Source: Xylocopa sonorina (lineage: Eukaryota; Arthropoda; Insecta; Hymenoptera; Apidae). Taken from it: 64,000 nt of DNA. Below are positions 23,300-35,318 of this stretch, in pieces. The first letter of the stretch is position 1. Each line of letters opens with the position of its first letter. Under the pieces are notes generated by a model that saw nothing but the letters and a program-made list of their open reading frames with translations, had not been told where the DNA came from and did not search any database. The DNA lies in the NCBI RefSeq assembly GCF_050948175.1, contig NC_135199.1, positions 6,514,501 to 6,578,500 of the forward strand, written 5' to 3'. A program made the translations under genes and the position numbers.

Positions 23300-26200
23300 C
23301 GTTGACCAGAGAAATTCTTTCTTGCGTTTCACTCGACGTTTCGAACGTTTGTAAGTACTATTTGACGTGTTGGTGTGGATTGTGTTCCCTTTTTTCTTTC
23401 ACTTCTTCTTTACGTTTTTCATCTTCCCTCTTACCCCTACGTGTCTCTCGTCCGTCTCTTCGCTCTTCGACGGAAGACCCGCGTGGAAACGAAGAGGTCG
23501 AGGAGCAGGGCAGAGAGAGTGCCATCGGCGAAAGTGAAGGCGAACGAAGCGGTCAGCGAGCGATCGATCCGTGATCCGCATCCGGTGGACGCGATCCGCG
23601 ATCCTCGTAAACGTTCGAGCGTATATCTTCTTGGATCGTCGATCGAAAGAGAAAATTATTTTGGAACTCCACGGAAATGTCTATTTTCACCTACGCCCAT
23701 CCCTTAGGCATCCTCGAACCCTCTGCCATCCGAAGAAGATATAACTCGAAACGAATCAACTGAGAATTGAAAAAGAAAGAAATAGAAAAAACGAAGAAGA
23801 AGAACTAGAGAAGAGTTACCAAACGTTTCGCTGTTCTCGCAGTCGTGGATCACGGAAAGGCTCGCTGAACGCTTCGATTGGCGTAATTTAAAACGATAGA
23901 GCTACGATGATGAAACCACAGTCGCATCGTTCGTGCAGGAAGTACCTATTTCTAATGATAATAAGATAATAAGAATAATAATAATAATGATTAATAACTT
24001 ATAATAGAGAGTGCGATTACATTGAATGAATCTTTTTATTTTCTTTTTTTTTTAACGCATACTATCATCGCCACAGACGCACGTTGTGACCAGCCACGGT
24101 GTGATTATCCTAATCAATCAGACGCTGATGGTCTTAACAAGTAACCGGGGCGAGATTCGAGGTCGTGCGCGTGAAACGATGGACGAACGATCACGAATCA
24201 TTTGTAGAATCGCGAGTGAATAGAAAACAAAGAAAAAAAAAGAAAAAGAAGTAACAGTTTAGATATACACGTACGATCGACGATTGTAAATTAGCGTACG
24301 TTTTAAAGGACACGCCGGTTAATTTATAGGCGGCAAAGCATTTTTACGCGCGCACAGCGGCTGAACAAATATTCGCGAATCGTTGATTTCCATCGAAAAT
24401 ATTTTCCTCGTGACAACCAGCCGGGCGCGACACTTTATTTATACCAGAACAATCTGTAACAATGTAGCTTCTTTTCATTTTTTCGAGGAACCCAGTTATT
24501 TTAGAGCGAGAGTGGTCGTCGCAAAATTTTGTTATCCTATTTTTTTTTTTTTTTTTAGTATCAACGTAACAGTTTCAAGCATTCAACTTAACGAACTATC
24601 GTTTGACGCCTTCGTTCGAATTCTAGAAATTTTTCTTGATGGTCGTGATTTAAAAGGAACTTAGACTGAACGTACGACATTTACATTTGTATAACGTGTA
24701 ACAGAGTCGCAGAATTCGAATAATTGCACGATCACGACGCACTGAAGAATATATTGTCGATGGGGATCGGTGAACACCGCGAGTAAATTCTTCGGTCGCT
24801 GTAGATCGCAGGAATCGAGATCGGAAGGCATTGATCGCATCGCGGCTACGATTCGTCTCCAAAGCAATTCGTTAATCGACGGTACGACTCGAAATGCGTT
24901 GTAATAAACGAAGAGAAACAAGGTATGATGTGTCACTAATGCGTGTTCGAAGTTTCAATGATCGGCCTATGACTAGAAAAAGCTAGAAGTCGCTCGACGT
25001 GGTACGGTGTTGCCATGATCGAGCGTGGCGTGTACGAGCATCGAACACTCAATACAATATGAACCGTGATTTAAGTGTTTTGCTGTCCAGTTTGTCTCCA
25101 TTCACACCTGCGACTACGTTACGCCTCCCCTTTTTCTCACTTGCTCACTTTACTCCCCGTCTCTTCTGATTCTCTCGCTCTTGTATCTTATCCCTTTATT
25201 GTACTGCGACCACCATTTTGCGGTTAAATTTGCTAGAAATTTTTCTGTCACTCTGCAATATCTTCACCTTTCGCTTGAGATCCTGTGAAGGTGATTGCTT
25301 CTGTGCTATCTTCTGAAATATTGTTTAATTGAAGATCGATGCTTGCAGAGAAATTTCTATCATCGTTAACTACCAAATCTACCTGGATCAGAGAATTTTC
25401 CAGGCTCTCCTCTTCTAGAAGCACACGGTTCAATTCAGTTCAACATCGAGCGAATTGAACGGTGTCAGTTACCACTAAAACAGTATTAACATTGATTCAA
25501 GAGATCAGTTCGATCGAATTGGATTCGCATTATACTTTGCGTTCGCTCGCCTCATTAACAAATCAGCTTTACGAGAAATCGTCAAAAGGACCTGACACTC
25601 ATCGGCGTTCGTTCGTGGAGCCGGAAGCGGAACCAGGCTCGAAACCTCCATCCATGATACGAAGCTCGAAACCAGCCCACTGCCATTTCGCGCTCTGTTA
25701 TATACGCCATCATCATCATCGGCCATTCTGTGTCCCTTCCGGAGTTGTTTGAAACATTCTTTTGCATGCGTCCTCTATGGATGAAAAAAAAACGAGACGA
25801 GAACGTGTAAGAAAATAAAAAAGAAAGAAAAAAAAACAGAATTAAGTACCAAACACCAATATAACTGTCGTGTTAGCCTGGAATGAACGAAAATACAAAA
25901 CTGCTCCTAATCATGAAGAAGTTGACCCCGACACACGTTTTTTTTTTTGCTAACTCCTGCCTGCTGGTGTGTGAAAACTATTCAGTCACAGAGCAAAGAC
26001 CGACGTGGAGGAGAATCTAGCCCCGATCGTGGACGAACCAGGTAACGGTTTTACTTTTTCTCCATCTCGTTCTTCTATCAGCTGATATACTCTGATTATG
26101 TCCCCGTTTTACCCATAGATGAACGCCCCACGACACACGACTCGATGTTCCAAGACCAATTACTGCGACACGCACAATAGATACGAAGAGATACCATTTT

Positions 26201-29200
26201 TTCATAGCGAACTTTACTCGATTAGAACGATTCGAGCGATTTAACTGCTTTTTTATTAGAGACAGCGAGTTTTTGATACACAAGTAGCTGGCTTTTGGCC
26301 CCAAGATACTTTTTTTTTTAGTTTGCTGTTCCCATTGACTGCTGAGTAGAACATTTTTTGGGAAATTGGCTTGCATCTTTTGTGGTAAATGATTTCTAGT
26401 CGAACGCATCTCGTGTCAATTCACGAAACTCATTTTGAATATAATTCGATACTCTTCTACTTTACATAAACCACGAATCAGCCTTCGATCTAACACAGAA
26501 ATTAATTCCACTAAAAAAGAAGCAAAAAAAAAAAAAAAAAATTAGAAAGCCGCAATTAACAAAACTTGCCAAGGTGCTAAGAAAATTCACGCGATGCGTT
26601 AACAGAAAAAGAGACTGCCACGTAAACGCTCGAAACATTCCGATTAGACGATCCAACTATAAAAAAAACTCTCGATTCGAACTGGATGACGCACTGACCG
26701 AAATCACACGATCCTCTCTACTGGTTCTTAATAATCGAGAGATAGAGAACAGAAAGAACAGGAAACGAAGGAACAGCGACGATACGTCCCGTGGTCATAA
26801 ACGTGTCCGCCATCCGAGGAACACCTGTCGAATTCGCGACGGCTCGTTCCTCGCCGATCGATTTCCTCTTGATTAATCGATGTTACGTGTGATATGCTTG
26901 CAGTGGCACCGCCAGTGACGCCGCCGAAATAAACCTCGGGAACGCGGTAGGACGAAACTCGACACCAGTCCGGGCACAGAGAAAACAAACCGTCAGAATG
27001 GCACTTAAACAACACCCACCCAACCAACCACCCGCAAGCAGACCGTTGGGATCGAGCCGGAAATAACTAGAAAAATCGATTCAAAGAGAACAAACAAACA
27101 AAAAAAACCTACAAAAAACAGCAAAAAAAAAAGAATTAATAATACGTTTTAAACACACGAGATCGCATCAGACACACCGCCGACACTACACACACGGACA
27201 CGTACAAACACGCACACGCACACAGGGCTACACACAGAACACAGGAGAGGCGCAGTATATATATATATACATAGGTATACAAAGAAAAGGAAACAGAGGC
27301 GAACGAAAGTAGGAAACGATCGGGATGGCCGCGGTTTTTTTTTCGTTTGAGTGGTGTGTATCGTTGGTAGAACGAGTATGGCGAGAATTTCAGTGTCTGG
27401 ATCGTCTCTATAACGGGTGAGAGACCGTCACCTCCGTTCGACGCGTCTAATTTCCTAACGGAAGGTTCGCTGTGCGAAAAGACAAAGCGTGGATCGTTAA
27501 CTTGGACTTCGAATTGGTCCACGATGGCCATATGCGAGCCATAGTTGTTCGATCTAAGTAAAATACCGTCTTGAGACCTGGTTCGAGCAGTGAAGAAAGC
27601 TGCGAAGCGTCTCGCCATACTCGTTCGACCGATTCTGCTCAATTGTAGTGATCGCGCCCTGTTAGAAGGGCGTTCAGGGAAAAGGGGGGGTACTCGTCGT
27701 CCAGGGCGGTGTTCGCCATCCGCGAGCGTTCTTTTCGGCTAGGAACGAGAACTGAGAAGCAGAGAAATCGAGAGAGAGTAAAGAGGGAAGAGCGAATGGT
27801 CGGTCGTGCACCATCGAGATTCTATGCTTCGAGAATCCAGAAAGGTGACTTAAGAAGTTATCTCGCGGCGGCATCGGGAACTCACAGACAGAAAGAGAGA
27901 GAGATAGAGAGCTAATGCGAGCGTCTGATCGGAGAGCAACCGTTACGTGCCACGCTTACCTCGAAAGAAAGCTGTGCGCGACACGTTCGAAATGAGAAAT
28001 CGAATCGAAAGGGGGAATCGAACTAATCGATGTGTGCCTGTGTTATGTTACAGTAAGCGAGACGGTGGTCGACAAGTGGGGCTAGGCTTGGTCCCGCTCT
28101 GCGACGCCACGCGTGGTACCAGAGAACTACCGCAAATGATCGATCTAATTAATTGAAGAGAGTTACAAATGAACGACGATACCATTAAGAAAAACCGTAG
28201 GGAAAAAGAAGCGAGCGCAGAATGGATCTCCTGGATGTGTTTCGACGAGATCTTAGAGTACTTCGTGGGACAGACGAGGACGCGTACAGTCGATGAGGAA
28301 GAGTTAACAGAGAAGGGAACGTTAAATTCGTATGATTTCTAGCGGCGATGATTTCGAGACCGCTCCAGCGACGCGGAAGGGAGACGATGGATCCACCACC
28401 ACCCACCTGTCGCGTTCTACGCCATTTCTTGGCTGACTTCCGCGCGCCACGCGCTGCCGTCGCTTTTCCGTTTCATCCACGCGAAATTGTTCTTCGCTCT
28501 CCGCGTAGAGCGATGCTTGTTGTCGCGACCGTGTCGTCGGTGAACGAGGCACTATCGCGAGATGGAAATCGAAATCGAGACTCAATGGACAAGATCAGAT
28601 ACGCAGAGAATGGTAACAGATACATTCTTGGAGCTTTGGTGTTTCGTGCCAGAGCTGGTCAAGAGCGTCGTTTCCTCTGTTTAGAATGGAACAAACACTC
28701 ACTAATTTCTGTCAATATCGGTAGAGTTTCTTCTGACGTAAGCTTCTCGCTTTACTCGTAGCACTCTACTTTTTTTGTTTTTTTCTTGTTTCGATCAAGC
28801 GTATTCTGTTAACCGTGGAATCGTTGATTTGTTAATTTTGCCAGGGAACTTGCTGTTACCATTTGTTTCATACCTTTAACGTTTACTTCTCGATGGTCTC
28901 TCGTTTTGTCCATTTTAGTTTAGTTCCTCTCTCAGGCTTCTTCCGCTGAGTTTTATTAATCTCCTTTCTTTGACTTTTTTTTTATACAATTCTTCTCTCT
29001 AACTACGCGCTCTAATTACCTTTAAAAGACAGTTTATACTTGAGAAACGGAGGTAGAAAGTTTTTTCCTATTGAAAATTCGTGTAATCACAAATTTGATA
29101 ATCGCGAACGAGCTCTATGCGTCTCTACGAGGATAGCAGATACGATACTGACGTCAAGCTCGTCAAGCTCAGCCTGTCTTCCCTTATACAATTGTTGAAG

Positions 29201-30650
29201 CTCTTCCGGTTGGAGCGATTTCTCGACGAAGAAGAAAACCGGACGCATCGGATTTCACGGACGACGAAGAAACGGAACCGACGAGGAAGCGCGCCGTTCC
29301 AAGCTTCTCGAAGAAGCGCGCACGCGGAACCGGAAGCGGCGGGTGAAACGGTGAAACCAGCGTTGGAGAATCGAAGCGGGCATTATCTACCTCCCTTTCG
29401 TCGTTGGATCGAGTGGTACACGTTTCTCGGCAGGAAAGAAAAGGAAGAAGAGAAAAATCTAAAAAACCAGGACGAACGAAACGATGAGAAAAGTGTTTTC
29501 TCGTCGGTGACGTAACTTTCAACGGAGGCTTCCGGCGTCTGATCGTGGTCCCCTCGTTCGCGATGATGATTTGCTTCTGTAGAAAAGGGTCGAACGATCG
29601 CGGAAGCCTCCGGACGCTCGCGAAACTTGCGCCACCAATGAGAACGCGAGAGGAGGGGAATAAATGGGATTAGAAAATCGAGGGGTTGGGGGGAGAGGGA
29701 AAAATGAAAGAACAAACGTCGACGAAGCTCGCGAGAATCGAACTGTTGTACATAAGAAGAATTGAAGTAAAACACAGAAACATTAAGTAACGAAGAGATA
29801 TTGCGTTGTCGCGCGCTACGTTTAAAGAGAAATAATTATTATAATTATATATATATTATTATGGTTATATAAGAGACATTAAATATATATATACATATAT
29901 TTTTTTCTTCGTGAAGAAAGCGCACAGACAGTCGCGGGGGATGGCGAACGAAGCGCGTCGATCGGACGGACGCCTTGGTCGAGCGAGAAGGATTCCGAAT
30001 CGACGACCACGGTCACACGGACACGTATACACACACGGAGAACCCCCTGTGCTTTTTCTTTACCGCCCGCGTTTCCTGATTTCGAGTTTAGCGGTTTTTA
30101 TTGTTAAGACGGAATTAACTGCCTGTGAATATTCTGATTGTTAGGAAGAAATTATTTTTTTTCTGTTACCTCGATTCCGTTTTCTTTCCTCATCTGTCAT
30201 CGTCGAACGACCTGTACGAGCGATGATATCTTTCGTTCCCGCCCATCGCGAGCTCCTTATCTGTAATCGTTAAAAAAAAGAAACTGTCGTTCCCCGTTTC
30301 ACTTCCAGTTTTTTTAAGACTGACCACGAGTCGCGCGTGTATATTCTCCCCTCGCTTCTGAAAGCAACGTTGGACTGTTCGATCGAGTGACGTAACTGGC
30401 GATACGAAACTGCGAAATGCTTCCTTTCTCATTTCAGTTTCGCTGAATCCTTGTTTCTTATCACTTGTTTTTACTTCCTCGCACGTAACGCGGGATTCGA
30501 GTCGGTTTACCTTCGCTGTCTGTGCCAGGAGGGGCAGCCAGCCGTGTGGTTGTTGCTAATTTTTTTACCTGAGATTCTCTTTAACGAGTGATACGCTACT
30601 GGCCGCGTTAGAACCTGGTGTGAATGTATATTCGTTTTAATATATCGAAC

Positions 30651-30656
30651 AATAAA
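30651..30656 (+). promoter_or_regulatory. candidate poly(A) signal, SERCA distal
   Basis: AATAAA followed by a T-rich and then a GTGTCG-type element. It is the last convincing + strand signal before the convergent gene, and would suit transcripts using a distal 3' exon. Confidence 0.35.
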
Positions 30657-31396
30657 CTTGATTCCTGTTTTAAAGAGAGTGTCGCGACACTTTTGAGGGA
30701 GAACTCGAAGGATCCGAGGGGCGATCCCCTTTGCAATCGTTTGGCTCGGTTAATAGCAACGCGTAGAAATCGCTTGAACCCTTTCACGGTGTAATAGAAT
30801 AAGAGATTCTACAGATTAGATAAGGAGAGGTTTTTTAAATATTTGCTATTCTTTTTTAATTCGATGTATCGTTCCCATGTATACGATTTAGGGTGTAAAG
30901 CTTGCAACGCCACTGTCGATGGCTTTGGCTACACTGTGAAAGAGTCGAGCGGAAATAGTTCGAAATAGTTTCTCTCTAAGGATTTTAAATATTAAACACT
31001 GTTTGCTCATAAATCGTAATTAACTACGTGGCGATAAGCGAGACTAGGTTGGTGAACATTTCTGGCTGCTCGCGTGAACGAGTCATTGGTTCGTCGATTC
31101 AGAGATAACCGATGATCGAAACAACCGAGTCGTCGATAGTAAAATACACTCAATGACGCCATTTGACGATATTGAAACAATTCGTTTCGAGTTGTTCGAT
31201 CTTTAAACTGTTCTATCTCCTCTTAATATCTCTCTATGAATATCTTCTACGTATCGACACCTTTAAACGCTTTCTAAGACTACCTTTCGACTAGCGATTA
31301 AAAGCTTTGCGTAAACCTTGCGAGATCCATCGTACGGAACAGGAATAGTTGAATTTGTTATTACACTAAAAGTAAGTTAAGCGCGTTGTTGCAGTA

Positions 31397-31402
31397 TTTA
31401 TT
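31397..31402 (-). promoter_or_regulatory. candidate poly(A) signal, ABRA-like gene
   Basis: TTTATT on the + strand, AATAAA on the - strand, about 0.8 kb past the stop codon of the ABRA-like gene. Confidence 0.3.
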
Positions 31403-32226
31403 AGAAGAGGGAAAAGAACCTGAAAGGATGACAGTAAAATGATCTGGTAATTCTTCCGTAGAAAGGAACGATCGTGTTGCGAGGAATGATCGTTGGTGTT
31501 TCTTCTTCTCACGACGATATCGAAGGACGTTGCCTAATCATTCTCGCTCGATTCGTCCAGGTCGAGGCACGCTTGGAGACGCTTGGTTCTCTAATTCTTC
31601 TAAGAACGGCGACAGATCTTGCGTTATTTTTAATGTTGTACGTGAACGACTCTGTACGAATAAAGGTTTGGAAGTAATGGAGTCGGTGGTCACCATTGAT
31701 CCTAATTTTCCAGTAAAACTGACGTCTGTCGTTGCAGCGATCGAGTAAACGATTCACTACGTTGTCTGGCATTTTTTTCTTCTTTTTTTTCACTTGGAAA
31801 ACGCTCATCGCGTCCAAGAATAAGATCCGCAGAGGAACCAATATGGCGTCTGGTTACGTTTTACAAATGTATGGAACTGAATAGATTTTAATTTAGAATT
31901 TGATTACGGGAATTTGTGATCGATGGTTTTAAAAAGGAAGAGATCAGTTTGTTTTTTATAAAAATCTCTATTTCTAGCAGCTCTATGAAGATATCACATT
32001 GCACGTTTCTTAATTAACGATCTACACCATCTCGCTCTTCGACCTCAACCTCTCGACCACTCATTCGTTACACGTACGCTTCCAATAAAAATTAACAACT
32101 ATACAACGATCGTTCGCGATACTCCTACCAGCTACGCGAAGCGAGTAAGCACCGTTAATCGAGTAACGCGGTCAATCGGGTTCTCCAACGTGGAATTGAA
32201 GAATGGAACGGTCGACAAGGAAGGTG

Positions 32227-32334
32227 TTAACTCGTCGGTAACTCCTTCACAATTTCTTGTACCCGTTGGTTGTACAACTCGCGTATTTCCTTGATTGGTT
32301 TTATCAGATAAATTGGTACATCGTCGTCCCGCCT
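32227..32334 (-). CDS. ABRA-like last exon
   Basis: 36 codons including TAA (32229-32227), acceptor TTGCAG. It encodes RRDDDVPIYLIKPIKEIREL and a 15-residue tail, the end of the Costars fold. Phase 0. Confidence 0.9.
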   Translation of the reverse strand, partial: RRDDDVPIYLIKPIKEIRELYNQRVQEIVKELPTS

Positions 32335-34632
32335 CTGCAACAAATTATTAACGATCGATCACTTCGTAGGATTACTTGGAGAACTATTTTCATTGATCGT
32401 GTACGTTCGATCGTTCATTCCAAATTGGTAATGAACTTTTAACGTTTCCTCGTCTGTTCTTGGACTCGTTCAATTCGTATATTCGTATATTTTAACGTAT
32501 CTGCAAGTAAATTGTGAGGACTCAGTATTTTTACCTGGAACAGAACCTCTCCTTCGAAGTCCACCAGCTTCTGCTTCCTAGCTCTCAACAGAAGACCCAC
32601 GCATTTGTTGCTGATGTGAGTGTAAATGTTGAACAAATCGCCAAACGTGATCGCGATGATCTCTGGTTGGTCCCTGCACGGTGTGCCCTCGTCGTGGATG
32701 ATCTGACAGAGTTCGAACACCTCTTTCATGATGTGCACCGCGGCTTTGCGGCCACGGATGTCCGTCAAAGAACCAGCCTGTGGTCTGAAATCATTCGAAT
32801 ACAGGATTATTTTATTGTATTTATTTTTATAATTTATTGTACATTTTACTAGTTTTATTCTACATTTTATTATAATTTCTTTTATATTTCCCTCTTTAGA
32901 GTTAAGAGAGAGAAAGGTATATAAGAAAGCTATAAGAAAGAGTGAGACAGATTTTATCGACCCTGCTCTAGAACCCCTAGTGACATCTCTGTGAAGAGCA
33001 CTGAAACTATTGCCCGCCAAGTTTCAGTGCTCCTCCAAGAGATGGCGTTAGTAGTCTTCAGTAGTTCACTTCGCTGTCGATAACGCTGTGCGACCAGTTT
33101 GAGCACTTTTTACAGAGATAGCGCCATAGGTTCTAGAGTAGGGTGGGTAACATCTGTCTCACTCTTTCCTATAGCTTTCTTATATATCTTTCTCTCTCTT
33201 ACCTCTAAAGCGGCAGATATAATTTATCTTACACTTTCTATTCAATGAAAATTATAAATTTCTTTATTTAATCAACAGTACTCTAAAATTCTGTAATATA
33301 CAGGGTGATACACTACTCACATCTATACAGCTGTAAGTTTTACAGCTGATATTACACCTGAGAAGCAAGTAAAAATTTCACATAAACCTAGGTCTGATTT
33401 GCAAGAATAGTAGAGAATTTTCGTTGAAACGATACAGGGGTGAGGAGTGGAGTCCTTTATGTAGATTTTTGTAGGCATGAATACTGCAGCGAAACAGCAT
33501 AAAGCTGGAGCTGGGATGTCTATAATTCGACATAAAAAAATAGTTCTTTCATCGGTCTTAGCAAGCAGGGAGTTCTGGTCATGGCCAGAAATATTGGACT
33601 TAAGAAACCATACCTGTCACTCAAGAGAGCCCTACAAGAGTGTGGTAGTCTCTGGCTTGGGATGCAGAGAGTATTGTTGGGTCTCTTGAGCGACAGGAAT
33701 GGCTCACTGGTAAAATAGAGATTATTATAATAGCAAATCTATTGCTCTTTTCAATATTGTTTGTCATTTTCTTGTAGGACTTATAGTTTGGAGGGTGCGA
33801 TCAATAATATGAAAAAGAAATCCCAATTTTCTCTGCCATTTTTGCAAATCGGATCTAGGTTTATATGAACTTTCTTGTTGCTTTCGAGATGTAGTATCAG
33901 CTGTAAAAATTTGTCACACGAGTAGTGAACCAGAAATAGTAAATTCGTAAAAACCATTTTCACCAATTTCATTTCTCTATTCGTTTGATCATTGATTAAA
34001 CTCACCTGCCATACTCTTCCTTCGAGAACTTGCGTTTCTCGATATTCAGACCGGAGGTGAACGGGTTCTTGCTCTGTTTATCTTTGTGCTTGTTCGCATA
34101 CTGGTTGAACATCGCCACTTTGTCGCTGAGTGATTCCTGAAACGTCGAGACAACCATTATCATTTCGAAACTAACATTAACAGTACAAAAACATCAACAA
34201 CGCCAATGAAACACCGAATGAACGCGAGTTAATTAAATAAAACACCTTCGCAACAGAAATTAATGTAAATCGCGCAGCGTTTAGAGGCTGGTAAGAAGAA
34301 TGGCGAAAGGAATGGAGGAAAGTCGAGCGAGGACTGGCCTCGCGTAGTTGGAACCAACGCTGGGGCTTCTGATCCTCTTAGTCTAGCTGTGAAAGCATTC
34401 GTCACACGTAATCGTGAAAGCAGCTTCGATATATATATATATCGTCTCTGGCATTCGTTTACTCGTTAAATCATTTATACCTCCAAACGAGAATTAATCG
34501 ACTTTAAGGAATCTGCATTTTGCAAAATACGTTCAACCAATGTTGGATTTCAATTTCTGTCCAAATTTTACTTTGAATTATATAAAGAAATGTTGGAATA
34601 TAATGTTCTAAAGAAGGACCACTTACATCCAT
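32227..34632 (-). CDS. actin-binding Rho-activating (STARS/ABRA-like) protein with Costars domain
   Basis: Exons on the - strand, 5' to 3': 34632-34627 (tentative ATG GAT), 34136-34006, 32784-32535, 32334-32227; phases match at every junction. The product is about 164 residues. Landmarks in order: SLSDKVAMFNQYANKHKDKQ, the NPFTSG motif, EEYGRPQAGS, then the Costars domain with ITFGDLFNIYTHISNK, VGLLLRARKQKLVDFEGEVL, and RRDDDVPIYLIKPIKEIREL before the C-terminus. Vertebrate ABRA binds actin and activates Rho/MRTF-SRF signalling in muscle; that role is known of the family, not shown here. The protein is much shorter than human ABRA because the long N-terminal region is absent. The family call is firm; the first exon is a guess based on phase, ATG and a GTAAGT donor. 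The gene is convergent with SERCA. Confidence 0.9.
32535..32784 (-). CDS. ABRA-like exon with Costars core
   Basis: 250 bp. It encodes PQAGSLTDIRGRKAAVHIMK, the helix FELCQIIHDEG, ITFGDLFNIYTHISNK and RARKQKLVDFEGEVLFQ. Acceptor TTTCAG, donor GTAAAA. It is the diagnostic exon for the family. Confidence 0.95.
32894..33210. mobile_element. fold-back MITE-like element in ABRA-like intron
   Basis: About 317 bp that fold on themselves almost end to end. The left end starts CTTTAGAGTTAAGAGAGAGA; the right end is its near-exact reverse complement, and the pairing continues inward through GAGTGAGACAGAT, ACCCT-CTCTAGAACC and ATCTCTGT. It has no coding capacity. Target-site duplications were not convincing, so the superfamily is not assigned. 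Confidence 0.85.
33311..33927. mobile_element. second fold-back element, CACTACTC termini, in the same intron
   Basis: About 617 bp. Both ends carry CACTACTC in inverted orientation, followed by roughly 90 bp of paired arm (TTTTACAGCTGAT, ATAAACCTAG, GATTTGCAA). A second inverted pair lies near the centre (CCTGTC-CTCAAGAGA at about 33616 against 33680-33700). A CAGGGTG motif just outside the left end recalls mariner-type termini, but the right flank does not match it. No intact transposase. Confidence 0.75.
34006..34136 (-). CDS. ABRA-like exon 2
   Basis: 131 bp encoding ESLSDKVAMFNQYANKHKDK and NPFTSGLNIEKRKFSKEEYG, ending two bases into Arg. Acceptor TTTCAG, donor GTGAGT. NPF and EEYGRP are the N-terminal signature of the family. 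Confidence 0.93.
34627..34632 (-). CDS. tentative first coding codons of ABRA-like gene (ATG GAT)
   Basis: ATG GAT is followed directly by the strong donor GTAAGT and reads in phase 0 into exon 2 (Met-Asp-Glu-Ser-Leu-Ser). No other upstream exon was recognised. The match rests only on phase and splice consensus. Confidence 0.4.
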
Positions 34633-34957
34633 GAAGAGGCTGATGGAAAACACAGTTCGTATCGAAAAACTGTTCGAAAATGTCAACTTGGTGAGTGCTA
34701 CTGTTCTGTTACCGACGCGCTCTGGTTCCTACGAAGGACTGAGGATTTTCAAGCGAGAGTTGCGACCGCAACAGTGTCATCTAATCAACGATGTTGGACG
34801 GTGGCCAAGCTGGACCATTTAAAGAGCGACCCTGGCCATAAAAGACACCTGGATGGCATCCTGACAAATTCTCGCCGCGACTACCGCGCGCGATACGACA
34901 CGTGAATTCGTTTTCGCGAATCGAGGAAAACGATCGCACTACCGAATAGCAATCTTT

Positions 34958-35318
34958 TCAATTACGCTTGATGGATCATATTTGCTTCTGTCTGCTTCTT
35001 AACAAAAATCTAACAAGATTGATAATCTAAAACGAGTTCAATGTAAGTCAGATGAAGCCAGAGTTTTTTTATTTTCTGCGATGAATTGAAATTTATAAGA
35101 AGAGAAATATTAGCTTATGAAACAGTAATAATAAGAATAATTACGCTTAATGGATCATATTTGCTTGTGTCTGCTTCTTAACAAAAATCTAACAAGATTG
35201 CTAATTTAAAACGAGTTCAATGTAATCCAAATGAAGCCAGAGTTTTTTTATTTTCTGCGATAAATTGAAACTAATAAGAAGAGAAATATTAGCTTGCGAA
35301 GCAGTAATAATAAGAAGA
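34958..35318. repeat. two-copy tandem repeat, unit about 180 bp
   Basis: The copies begin AATTACGCTT-ATGGATCATA and share TTAACAAAAATCTAACAAGA, GATGAAGCCAGAG and GAAGAGAAATATTAGCTT. Confidence 0.85.

Larger units (their letters stand above)
19741..32226. other. SERCA 3' flank: long candidate 3' UTR and intergenic DNA
   Basis: No further protein-coding gene was recognised. The first part (to about 23.3 kb) is rich in poly-T/poly-A and pyrimidine tracts, as in insect 3' UTRs. Candidate poly(A) signals on the + strand lie at 23294 and 30651. Between 27.3 and 29.7 kb the sequence is GC- and CpG-richer with overlapping open frames on both strands that match no family I know. From about 30.7 kb the DNA is intergenic up to the convergent ABRA-like gene. 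Confidence 0.5.

Noticed and set aside
33311..33927. CACTA (EnSpm) transposon on the basis of CACTA ends
   Set aside because: The expected 2-3-bp target duplication is absent and inner sequence shows no transposase, so only a generic fold-back call is kept.
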